Source: an uncultured Clostridiaceae bacterium
GTDB lineage: Bacteria; Bacillota; Clostridia; Lachnospirales; Lachnospiraceae
Assembly: GCA_949948825.1 (NCBI GenBank)
Contig: CATLIJ010000139.1
Location: 1-6,814 of the forward strand
DNA: 6,814 nt
Direction of reading: 5' to 3'
This document shows, piece by piece, positions 1 to 6,425 of this stretch. The notes beneath the pieces were generated by a model that was not told the DNA's origin, searched no databases, and saw nothing but the letters and a program-made list of their open reading frames with translations. Position numbers and translations under genes: made by a program. Numbering within the stretch: the stretch's first letter is position 1; each line of letters begins with the position of its first letter.

Positions 1-832
1 TCTCCCCAAATACTGTGGGCATCAGAGAAACACGGATATTGACAGGGCTGTTCTCTGCCCTGACCCGGAAATGTCCGTCCTGGGGAATTCGTTTTTCTGC
101 AATATTTAAGTTTGCCATGATCTTGATTCGGGCAATCAGAGGCTGATGGACATTCCTCTGCAGGGACACATATTCCAGAAGCACCCCGTCAATTCTCATC
201 CGCACCTTGGTCTCCCTCTCAAAAGGCTCAATGTGAATATCACTGGCATTGCTCTTTACGGCCCGCTGTACCAGACTGTTGAGAAGATGGATAACAGGAG
301 CTTCGGATTCTGTAGAATCTAAGTCTGTCAGGTCCAGATCTCCAAAATCATCCTCCCCAAATCCAGCATTGACATCTGTAGCTGCCTTTTTGGCCCCCAC
401 CTCAGCAAAATAATAAGAAATCGCCTGACGCAGGGGCTTTTCCTCCCCTAACAGGATTTTCAAATAGCATCCGGTCTGCTGGCGCACTTCCTCCAGAGCA
501 AAATAATTCAGAGGATCATTTGTCACCAGCATCATGGTTCCATTGCTGACGCTTAAGGGCAAAAACAAATTCTTCTCTGCCAGCTCCCGGTTCACCATGG
601 ACACTGCCTCTAAATCCACGGTCTGTAAAGCCACATCCACAATCTCCAAATCCAGACGGCTGGCAAGAGCCTCCAGCACCTGCTGCTCTGTGACAAACTG
701 GAGTTCAATCAGAATCTGTCCTACCCGTCTGTCCCTGTGGCTTTTCTGATACGCAAGAGCCTCCTCCATCTGCTGTTTGTTTACATAGCCCCTCTCTGTC
801 AGAATTTCTCCGATCCGTAAATTTGCACCCAA
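1..832 (-). CDS. pilB: Type IV pilus assembly ATPase PilB/GspE family, N-terminal half (3' end outside window)
   Basis: PilB-family hexameric ATPase that powers pilus extension at the cytoplasmic face. The visible 277 codons cover roughly half of a usual 550-570 residue protein. Residues 1 to about 150 form a GspE/MshEN-type N-terminal domain with two tandem motifs (R6-Q29 and R35-R58). An acidic linker rich in D/E/G follows (about 159-176). The ATPase region then opens with EAPVIHLLNSLVQRAVKSNA (177-196), SDIHIEPFE (197-205), the family signature RIPQDGHFRV (248-257) and IRVSLMPTVFGE (266-277). Walker A, Walker B and the tetracysteine site would lie beyond position 1. The start is TTG (830-832): an in-frame TGA lies just upstream, AAGGAGG sits 8 nt before the TTG, and the nearest ATG (852-854) is out of frame. 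It lies 27 nt after the PilO-like gene and is the last visible gene of the run. Family assignment is firm; PilB rather than GspE is inferred from the neighbours. Confidence 0.93.
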   Translation of the reverse strand, partial: MGANLRIGEILTERGYVNKQQMEEALAYQKSHRDRRVGQILIELQFVTEQQVLEALASRLDLEIVDVALQTVDLEAVSMVNRELAEKNLFLPLSVSNGTMMLVTNDPLNYFALEEVRQQTGCYLKILLGEEKPLRQAISYYFAEVGAKKAATDVNAGFGEDDFGDLDLTDLDSTESEAPVIHLLNSLVQRAVKSNASDIHIEPFERETKVRMRIDGVLLEYVSLQRNVHQPLIARIKIMANLNIAEKRIPQDGHFRVRAENSPVNIRVSLMPTVFGE

Positions 833-840
833 CTGATTTT

Positions 841-847
841 CCTCCTT
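841..847 (-). promoter_or_regulatory. Shine-Dalgarno AAGGAGG deciding the TTG start of pilB
   Basis: On the minus strand AAGGAGG ends 8 nt before a TTG codon that opens the PilB reading frame. An in-frame TGA lies upstream of this site, so no ATG start is available there. The first in-frame ATG inside the gene is codon 22, and using it would remove most of the first N-terminal motif. Confidence 0.8.
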
Positions 848-859
848 GTCTCATTGTCT

Positions 860-1516
860 TCAGGCCTCAGACTCCTCTCTGTCTGACTGGGACAGAGTCT
901 CCCAGTCATACATATAAATTGCCATCTCACAGGTCATCTCAGGCTTGATCATGGTATCCAGATTCCGACCCAGCTTATAATCCCGGTTCACACTCAAAGA
1001 ACGGATTTGTATGGCAGGATAATTTTTTTCCAAATCCTCCACAAAATCCAGAAATCTGGCTTCCTCCCCCTGCACAGTCAGTTCTGCAGTTCCAATCTGC
1101 ATATAGGAATCAGACACATAATTCCCATGGTCCTGTTTTTCCGCATATAAATAAGGTTCCACAATCCCGGGCGCTGCCTGACCCAAAGTCAATGCCAGAG
1201 GAAACAGTCCGTGCCTTAAGGCAATTCCAGTTAAAATCTCGTCCATTTCCCGGTTTTCCATACAGGCATAATAATCCTGCGACACCTGGCGAAGCTCTTT
1301 AAGCTTCTCCTCCTCCAGCTTTTTCAGCTCTGGTATCCGATCCATCTCAGCCTGCATTTCTTCCATGGTCTCCCGCAGCTCCTGCCGTTTCATCTTATTT
1401 TCCTGATAATGATTTATACCAGGCATGATCACAAACCGGACCATGAAAAACAGAATCAGCATACTGAAAGACAGCTTCAGCAAAAAAATATCTCTTCGGG
1501 TCATTTCCAGCTTCAT
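860..1516 (-). CDS. pilO: PilO/GspM-like pilus alignment protein
   Basis: A 218-residue bitopic membrane protein with the layout of PilO/GspM. It has a short cytoplasmic N terminus, one transmembrane helix at about 11-33 (FLLKLSFSMLILFFMVRFVI), a charged coiled-coil at about 38-80 (many Glu/Lys/Arg with Met/Leu), and a C-terminal ferredoxin-like domain. In that last part, TAELTVQGEEARFLDFVEDL (143-162) followed by YPAIQIRSLSV (166-176) matches the beta-alpha-beta pattern of PilO. In T4P systems PilO pairs with PilN outside the membrane to connect the motor with the pilus. The ATG at 1514-1516 was chosen because it overlaps the PilM-PilN stop as ATGA, suggesting translational coupling, and GGGAGG lies 6 nt upstream. 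An ATG-less extension 15 codons longer exists but would run further into the upstream gene. Sequence identity within this family is low, so the call rests on architecture and gene order. Confidence 0.8.
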   Translation of the reverse strand: MKLEMTRRDIFLLKLSFSMLILFFMVRFVIMPGINHYQENKMKRQELRETMEEMQAEMDRIPELKKLEEEKLKELRQVSQDYYACMENREMDEILTGIALRHGLFPLALTLGQAAPGIVEPYLYAEKQDHGNYVSDSYMQIGTAELTVQGEEARFLDFVEDLEKNYPAIQIRSLSVNRDYKLGRNLDTMIKPEMTCEMAIYMYDWETLSQSDREESEA

Positions 1517-2931
1517 GGCGTACCTCCCTTTAAAGTACAGGATAAGGACAAAATGTACCACCCTTCGTCAAACCGATATCCCTCATAATTTACACGGTAA
1601 AAAAGATCTGTCTCCTGCTGAAGCTTTTCAATATAGCTGGGAATGTTGATTACCTCCCTGCTTCGGGCATCAAAATTCAAAATACCGGAATTGACGTCAT
1701 AATCCTGCAGAAGAAAGTGGATTTTGCCTGTTCCGGCCTGTTCAATTCTTTGATGCACATTGCTTAACAGGCCCGGGTAGCCGGAAAGGTTCTGGTCTGA
1801 AAGCCGCACTGCCCCCATCCCTCCTTCGATTGCCTCCAGCTCTGCTCTTAACCTTATGGCTGTCTGGTACTGCTTTTGCACCCGTTCCTCCTGTATCCAG
1901 CTCTGGCGTATCTCATTTTCCTTATCTGCCAGATAATTCAGAGCAGCCAAAATTCCTATGGGAATCAGGCACAGGCCAAATACAAGCAAGGGAACCAGAA
2001 AAAACTTCCAAACCCTGGGAGCCTGCTTGTCCTCTTTTTCCTCTGGCAGGGAAAAGCACAAATCAATGGCCCTTTCCTTTTTCCCATTGGATATCATGGC
2101 TCCAATACAGGTGATCCAATCTGTCCCGGCCTCTCCTGAGGGCATATAAATCCGTTCATCCAACTGAAACAAAACAGCCTCAAGTCCAAGGGACTCAATC
2201 CCCTCCATGCTCACCTCAAAATCCTCCTGAGGACAGCCAGCATAATACACATGCGTAATGGGATTCTCATTTCTCCCTGTGTAAAACTGAAGGATTCCAG
2301 ATATATTCCGGACAATCTCAGTGCCAAAATCCAAGGTTCCCCTCTCACTGAAAATACGGCTGCGGCTGGAATACAGATACCGGCCGTTCCGGCACAGAAT
2401 GCTGATCATGCTCTCCTCCTGAAAGAACAAATACACAGAGGTTGTATTCCAATAGCTCTCCTGCTGCCGGAGAATCTGCAGATAGCCCTCTAAGGGAATC
2501 GTAATGCCGTTTATGACAATGCCTGCCTCCTGACACATTGCCATAAAACGCTCCAGGGTGTTCCTCTCCACTCCCACCCCGCAAATATCCATCCCTTCCT
2601 TCTTATCCTGAAAGATAATGGAATAATCCACAAGCTCCATGTGAAGGCTGTCCCTTACCTCCGCCAGAGCCATCCGGTCAAGCTGTTTTCCCTTTCCGTA
2701 AGGAATCTGAAGCACACGGGAGGAACACAGATTCCCCGGCAGCACCAGGCGCACCGGCTCTGCCCTGCTCTCCGGTTCAAGCTCCAGAAGCGCCTGCTTC
2801 CACCGGCTGAAAGCATTTCCCTGCCCTGACACATTTATCTTCTTCACCCAGGAAAGAACCGGATATTTCCCCTCCTTTCCTTCTGCAACAAGAATGCAGT
2901 CCTCCTGAAATACAATCACAGTCCGACTCAT
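1513..2931 (-). CDS. Fused PilM-PilN (GspL-like) pilus alignment protein
   Basis: 472 residues that combine two proteins usually encoded separately. Residues 1 to about 285 are PilM-like (actin/RNase H fold). The best signatures are LDFGTEIVRNISGILQFYTG (200-219) and ITHVYYAGCPQ (225-235), which correspond to the PilM EI-R-L-F segment and the strand before the adenosine loop. Residues AIDLCFSLPEE (288-298) resemble the INLLP-type peptide by which PilN normally docks into PilM. A transmembrane helix follows (about 308-333), then a charged coiled-coil (335-370) and a PilN-like extracytoplasmic domain (375-472). The same order is known from GspL of type II secretion. The N terminus lacks the usual GIDIG-like phosphate motif and the GG pair of the adenosine loop is AG here, so ATP binding may be lost. 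The start has AGGAG 6 nt upstream. The gene follows pilC by 48 nt and overlaps the PilO-like gene by 4 nt. The fusion is seen directly; the domain names are homology inference. Confidence 0.85.
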   Translation of the reverse strand: MSRTVIVFQEDCILVAEGKEGKYPVLSWVKKINVSGQGNAFSRWKQALLELEPESRAEPVRLVLPGNLCSSRVLQIPYGKGKQLDRMALAEVRDSLHMELVDYSIIFQDKKEGMDICGVGVERNTLERFMAMCQEAGIVINGITIPLEGYLQILRQQESYWNTTSVYLFFQEESMISILCRNGRYLYSSRSRIFSERGTLDFGTEIVRNISGILQFYTGRNENPITHVYYAGCPQEDFEVSMEGIESLGLEAVLFQLDERIYMPSGEAGTDWITCIGAMISNGKKERAIDLCFSLPEEKEDKQAPRVWKFFLVPLLVFGLCLIPIGILAALNYLADKENEIRQSWIQEERVQKQYQTAIRLRAELEAIEGGMGAVRLSDQNLSGYPGLLSNVHQRIEQAGTGKIHFLLQDYDVNSGILNFDARSREVINIPSYIEKLQQETDLFYRVNYEGYRFDEGWYILSLSCTLKGGTP

Positions 2932-2979
2932 GTTCCTCTCCTTTTCTCCTGTTTTCTCTAAGCCTGCATCTTTCTTTGC

Positions 2980-4176
2980 CTATGACATTCCTTCTATGGT
3001 GGAATAGGATTCATAGATGGGAAGCATCACAGCAATCATAATAAATCCCACCAAAAGAGCCATCACACAAATCAGCACTGGCTCCAGCAGGGTAACAAGC
3101 CGTTTTGTGGCAGCCTCTGCCTCATCCTCCATGGTAATGGCAATGGATTCCAGCATAACCTCCAATTTTCCGCTCTCCTCCCCCACCAGAATGGCAGAAG
3201 AAAGCTTTAACACAAATCCATCCACCTCTCTCAATGCCTGGGACAAAGGCGCTCCGCTCCGAACCATGGTTCCTACCTGCTGAAACTGCTCCTCCACATA
3301 AGCATTGCCCACAGTGGCCCCTGCTGTATTCAAAGCTGCCACAATCGGCATTCCGCTGGAATAAAGACTGCTTAAGGTTCTTGCAAACCGGGCTGTGTAA
3401 ATTACCTTGTTCAGCTTTCCCGCCACAGGCATATGAAGCTTCCCATAGTCCAGTATTTTGCGGATCTGCCGGATCTTTAACAGAACACGCACAAGGATAC
3501 AGCCTATCAATACAAAAAACAGTGCCACATACCATTCCTGAATCAAAAAGTCCGAAGCAGCCATCAGAATCACCGTTGGCACAGGAAGGCTTTCCATAGC
3601 TGAAAACAGCTCTTCAAACTGGGGAAGAATGAATGTCATAATCAGAATCACCACCAGGGCGCACATCACCAGAAGCACTGCCGGATAGGTCATGGCTGAC
3701 TGGACCTGCCGGTTTAAACGGTTCTCCCTGTCATAATGCTTTGCCAGACGGCTCATGACCTGATCAATGGTTCCGCTCCCCTCGCCGGAACGAACCATCC
3801 CCAGCATCAGCTCCGGAAAGCACCTTCTGGCCTCCATGGCCTCTGATAAGCTTATTCCTCTTTTTAAATCCTTAAGAATATCGATATAAACCTCCTTCTG
3901 CGCCCTGGAAATCCCCTCCTCCTCTGAAATAATCTCCAAAGCCCGGACCATGCTGATGCCAGATACCAGAAGGGCTGACATTTCCCTGCACAGTCCGGCT
4001 AACTGGGCTGATGCAAACTTTTTATATCTTTTTGTACTGTCCTTATCCCTCGCCTCAACCAGAAACAACCCCTGTTCCTTTAGCTGCTGCAAAAGGCTGC
4101 TCTCCCCGGCAGCTTCCATGGTGCCGCGGACAATCCTCCCGTCCATTCCTTTTGCCACATACCGATAATTTGCCAT
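2980..4176 (-). CDS. pilC: Type IV pilus inner-membrane platform protein PilC (GspF family)
   Basis: 398 residues, the normal length for PilC. It is a polytopic membrane protein on which PilB acts to add or extract pilins. Two T2SSF repeats are visible. The first (about 60-185) contains LCREMSALLVSGISMVRALE (62-81) and PELMLGMVRSGEGSG (121-135). The second (about 262-388) contains FARTLSSLYSSGMPIVAALN (264-283) and LSSAILVGEESGKLEVML (325-342). Membrane helices are at about 163-186, 214-234 and 363-387. The chosen ATG (4174-4176) gives the family-typical N terminus MANYRYVAKGMDGRIVRG. AAGGAGG lies 12 nt upstream, a rather long spacing. A longer frame up to 4332 would add 52 residues that do not resemble PilC and would overlap pilD, so it was rejected. 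It follows pilD after 64 nt and precedes the PilM-PilN gene by 48 nt. Confidence 0.95.
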   Translation of the reverse strand: MANYRYVAKGMDGRIVRGTMEAAGESSLLQQLKEQGLFLVEARDKDSTKRYKKFASAQLAGLCREMSALLVSGISMVRALEIISEEEGISRAQKEVYIDILKDLKRGISLSEAMEARRCFPELMLGMVRSGEGSGTIDQVMSRLAKHYDRENRLNRQVQSAMTYPAVLLVMCALVVILIMTFILPQFEELFSAMESLPVPTVILMAASDFLIQEWYVALFFVLIGCILVRVLLKIRQIRKILDYGKLHMPVAGKLNKVIYTARFARTLSSLYSSGMPIVAALNTAGATVGNAYVEEQFQQVGTMVRSGAPLSQALREVDGFVLKLSSAILVGEESGKLEVMLESIAITMEDEAEAATKRLVTLLEPVLICVMALLVGFIMIAVMLPIYESYSTIEGMS

Positions 4177-4195
4177 GTATACCTGCTTCCTCCTT

Positions 4196-4244
4196 CTGCA
4201 CTGCCTCCCCTGTCTTACTGTCTGTACTGCTTTTCCTGTCTTAC
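4196..4244. repeat. Imperfect tandem duplication, 26-bp period, in the pilD-pilC spacer
   Basis: Two 23-bp copies, 4196-4218 and 4222-4244, match at 19 of 23 positions and are offset by 26 bp. The last ten bases, CCTGTCTTAC on the plus strand, are identical in both. All four differences are C/T transitions. The upper copy covers the pilD stop codon (4241-4243), so duplication of the end of pilD may have created much of the 64-nt spacer. No function is evident. Confidence 0.75.
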
Positions 4245-5032
4245 CATAAAAGGGCCAGATACCACTCTGCCATCCTGTCCCCGTAAAAAAAGGCCAGACT
4301 AAGTCCAAACGCCAGAAACGGGCCAAAAGCAAAAGAATCCTTCCGCCCCAGCTTTCCTGCTGCCATCATAGAAATACAATAAATTCCCCCTGCCAGCAAT
4401 CCCAAAAACATTCCGCAAAGAACCGCCTGCCACCCCAACAGAAAACCGCTGGCTGCCATCAGCTTCACATCCCCTCCTCCAAAGGCTCCCTCCACACAAA
4501 GCGCCAAAACAAACATGGGAAGGGATATAATCACTGCTCCCATCAGGCGGTCCCATATTCCATGGTCCGGAAACACCTTTATGGAAACCATTCCCAGCAG
4601 AAAAATCATTATATGAAAACGATCATAAATCATCCTTGTCTTCCAATCAATCATTGCAATAACCGTCAAAATACATAAATAACCAAATGCCAGAACTGCC
4701 TTCCAGGATAAAATCCCCAGGCTCCCCCAGCCAAATGTACTGCCGCTCCACACAAAAAACACACCGCCGCAGACTTCCAAAATCAAATAGTCAAATGGTA
4801 TCAAAGCCTTGCAGGCTCTGCATTTCCCGTTCTGCATAACATAGCTGAAGCAGGGAATCAATTCAAAGACAGTTAATGCCTTTCCGCACTCCGGACAATG
4901 ACTGCGCCCGCCCACCACAGATTCTCCTGCCGGAAGGCGGCATGTAACCACATGAAGAAAGCTGAAAATACTGGCCCCGGCAAAAAACCGGAAAAAAGCC
5001 AATAATATTTCCAGGACAACTATAGCTGCCAT
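4241..5032 (-). CDS. pilD: Prepilin peptidase / N-methyltransferase PilD (type IV leader peptidase)
   Basis: Polytopic membrane aspartyl protease that removes the short prepilin leader and methylates the new N terminus. With this start it has 263 residues. The N-terminal domain contains RLPAGESVV (32-40), then the two zinc-binding pairs CPEC (46-49) and CRAC (71-74), so the bifunctional form is indicated. Catalytic aspartates are D129 in MIDWKTRMI and D188 in the GxGD-type motif FGGGDVKLM (184-192). GPFLAFG (237-243) is also typical. Numerous hydrophobic helices fill the rest. The ATG at 5030-5032 was preferred because AGGA lies 6 nt upstream and the first membrane helix follows at once; an ATG at 5051-5053 would add seven residues but has a weak ribosome binding site. 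It lies directly downstream of two pilin-type genes, its likely substrate context, and 64 nt before pilC. Confidence 0.95.
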   Translation of the reverse strand: MAAIVVLEILLAFFRFFAGASIFSFLHVVTCRLPAGESVVGGRSHCPECGKALTVFELIPCFSYVMQNGKCRACKALIPFDYLILEVCGGVFFVWSGSTFGWGSLGILSWKAVLAFGYLCILTVIAMIDWKTRMIYDRFHIMIFLLGMVSIKVFPDHGIWDRLMGAVIISLPMFVLALCVEGAFGGGDVKLMAASGFLLGWQAVLCGMFLGLLAGGIYCISMMAAGKLGRKDSFAFGPFLAFGLSLAFFYGDRMAEWYLALLW

Positions 5033-5088
5033 CTTTGTTCCTGTCCTTTCCATTTCTGTTGTCCCAAACTCAATCCAGACAAAATCCG

Positions 5089-5583
5089 CTACCAGGACGG
5101 TTCCCGCCCGGTCCCTGAAGCTTGGGTTTTAATATAAGTCTGATTATAAAAAACCTGGTAGCTTTGCGGCTCCTTTTGATAAAGAACTGTAAAGTCCCCC
5201 TCATGATAAAGAAACCGCAAAACCTCATAACCAGCCGAATCTGTCTGAAGCACCCAAAAGTCCCCGGGTGTTTTTGTATCTGTCAGAACTCTGTTCCGAA
5301 CCTTTTTTGTCACCCCGCCAGTGTCTGTAGCTGACCAAAACGGCAGAGAAGCGCCATACGCCTCCCTGGAAGCCAGCTGAAGGGCTAACCGGATTGTCTT
5401 TGCATTTCCCAAAGCCACCTGAGCATCCGCCCGCCGCATCAAAGTCAGAGCCGGAGGAATCCCGGCCAAAAGGATGGTAAGCAAAATAATCAAAAGCGTC
5501 ACAGCCCGAAGAGGCCAGGGAGACGCAGCGGTATTTTTCTTATGTTCCTGGGGCAGATCGGTTCTGTTCATGTTTGTCATCAT
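5089..5583 (-). CDS. Diverged type IV pilin-like membrane protein without a processing site
   Basis: 164 residues: a polar N terminus, one hydrophobic helix at about 27-49 (LRAVTLLIILLTILLAGIPP starts at 25) and a soluble C-terminal part without cysteine. Residues 22-77 align without gaps to the mature start of the neighbouring pilin, with 10 of 56 identities by eye. Shared positions include the Pro at mature position 22 (P43 here) and a final Glu-x-Tyr-Gly (E74, Y76, G77). However, the G/F-T-L-x-E cleavage motif is absent: the matching residues are S21/P22 and the Glu5 position is Arg26. It may therefore be an uncleaved pilin relative or accessory pilus component. Start: ATG at 5581-5583, with no earlier in-frame start after the TAA upstream; AAGGAG lies 14 nt away, unusually far. 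It sits 56 nt (or 35 nt with the longer pilD start) before pilD. The coding call is good; the role is unknown. Confidence 0.82.
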   Translation of the reverse strand: MMTNMNRTDLPQEHKKNTAASPWPLRAVTLLIILLTILLAGIPPALTLMRRADAQVALGNAKTIRLALQLASREAYGASLPFWSATDTGGVTKKVRNRVLTDTKTPGDFWVLQTDSAGYEVLRFLYHEGDFTVLYQKEPQSYQVFYNQTYIKTQASGTGREPSW

Positions 5584-5853
5584 ATCGTATTTTCTGTCTC
5601 CTTATTCCATCTGACCAATTCCAAACAAAAGATAAGACTATGACCAACAGGTTTCTTCCATAATTTACTGGAAATTGCAGAGAGAAAGAGACAGGGGCTG
5701 GCTGCAAGGCGCTGCTGCCTTTATTGCATGGAGATAACAAAATGGAAACTGTGAACCAGACCCTGCTCTTGTTCTCTGCTGTTTCTGGAGTTGTTTGGCA
5801 GAGGTTATGTACTTCTAAAAACCCCTTCCCTAAAGTAATATGTAAATATATTT
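5584..5853. other. 270-nt spacer between pilin and pilin-like genes
   Basis: No convincing gene is seen. The part next to the pilin stop is very AT-rich. One minus-strand frame stays open from about 5866 to 5540, but it has no ATG start, no suitable ribosome binding site and a translation unlike any family I know, and it would run into the pilin-like gene. A 6-bp inverted repeat, CTCTGC/GCAGAG with an 18-nt loop (about 5776-5805), lacks a T-tract, so I do not call it a terminator. The spacer could carry a promoter or untranslated leader for the downstream assembly genes, but I could not identify a firm -35/-10 pair. Confidence 0.5.
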
Positions 5854-6276
5854 TTATGGTGTACTAGATTCAACCTTATACAACATTTCTGCAGTTGGAT
5901 CTGTATCATATGTACATGTTGTAGTACCATTTGAATATACTACTCTACTAATTTTATTATTAGTATCAGCTTCAATCTCGTCAATATTACTCACATCCAC
6001 TTCCGCCAAATCTGCTATATCTTGTATATCAATATCGTTCTCAACATCTATATGCTGCCCTTGGTTCCCCTTTCCATACTCCTCATCCACCAATGTCTGA
6101 GCTGCCATTACCACCTGTCTGGTCTCGGCTACGATTTGTTTTTCTCTTGCTTTATCAATATACCCAACTAATGTTGGCACCAGCAACGCCGCCAAAATCG
6201 CCAAAATAACCAGAACCACAATCAACTCTACCAACGTAAATCCCTTTTTCCCATCTCTTTTGAATCTCTTCAACAT
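5854..6276 (-). CDS. pilA: Major type IV pilin (class III prepilin), PilA-like
   Basis: 140-residue prepilin and likely the structural pilus subunit. The 12-residue basic leader ends KKG and is followed by FTLVELIVVLVILAILAALL, an ideal prepilin peptidase site: cleavage after G12, Phe1, and Glu5 of the mature protein (E17). Helix alpha-1 includes mature Pro22 and continues through GYIDKAREKQIVAETRQVV, typical of Gram-positive pilins. The mature chain is 128 residues. The C-terminal part is acidic and Asp/Ile-rich (about 75-107), then has a Ser/Thr/Tyr/Asn-rich end with a single Cys (C121), so no intramolecular disulfide is possible. The second of two nearby ATGs was chosen because AGGAG lies 7 nt before it but only 1 nt before the first (6280-6282). 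The 3' half is much more AT-rich than the assembly genes, suggesting rapid change or exchange of the exposed part. PilD, its expected processing enzyme, is encoded downstream. Confidence 0.95.
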   Translation of the reverse strand: MLKRFKRDGKKGFTLVELIVVLVILAILAALLVPTLVGYIDKAREKQIVAETRQVVMAAQTLVDEEYGKGNQGQHIDVENDIDIQDIADLAEVDVSNIDEIEADTNNKISRVVYSNGTTTCTYDTDPTAEMLYKVESSTP

Positions 6277-6283
6277 TTTCATT

Positions 6284-6288
6284 CTCCT
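6284..6288 (-). promoter_or_regulatory. Shine-Dalgarno AGGAG deciding the pilin start
   Basis: AGGAG is followed by AATGAAAATG on the minus strand. The first ATG is only 1 nt from the site and the second is 7 nt away, so initiation at 6276 fits much better. Confidence 0.75.
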
Positions 6289-6369
6289 TTTTAAAATTTT
6301 TTCACATCTTTGGAACCATCTTCCCTCTTCTCTTGGCCAGGGAGAAAAAAGAAGCCTATTCCATCTATC

Positions 6370-6394
6370 TACAAATGCAGAAGCTGCATCTGTA
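6370..6394 (-). other. RNA hairpin in the leader region upstream of the pilin gene
   Basis: On the minus strand the arms TACAGATGCAG and CTGCATTTGTA pair over 11 bp with a 3-nt loop (CTT). One pair is G-U. In plus-strand RNA that pair would be an A-C mismatch, so the hairpin is better formed in the pilus transcript. No T-tract follows, so it is not a standard intrinsic terminator. It may be a processing or stabilising element between the upstream gene and the pilin message. Confidence 0.6.
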
Positions 6395-6425
6395 TTCCCA
6401 ATTCACATTACAATTCCCATACCCT

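Noticed and set aside
534..749. Plus-strand open frame inside the pilB region
   Set aside because: Antisense shadow of the pilB coding sequence, which carries clear GspE motifs on the minus strand.
3122..3535. Minus-strand 137-residue frame within pilC
   Set aside because: Alternative-frame shadow of pilC, whose own frame shows both T2SSF repeats intact.
4177..4332. N-terminal extension of pilC by 52 residues
   Set aside because: The added residues do not resemble PilC, they overlap the end of pilD by about 90 nt, and the ATG at 4174-4176 yields the family-typical N terminus.
5540..5740. 66-residue minus-strand frame starting with TTG, containing a hydrophobic stretch
   Set aside because: No ribosome binding site at the start, no family resemblance, and it runs into the start of the pilin-like gene in another frame.
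5776..5805. Inverted repeat CTCTGC/GCAGAG as a terminator after the pilin gene
   Set aside because: Stem of only 6 bp, an 18-nt loop and no T-tract on either strand.
5584..5853. Possible c-di-GMP riboswitch, as known upstream of pilin genes in some Clostridia
   Set aside because: Neither this spacer nor 6283-6425 shows the conserved GEMM core segments that I looked for by eye.
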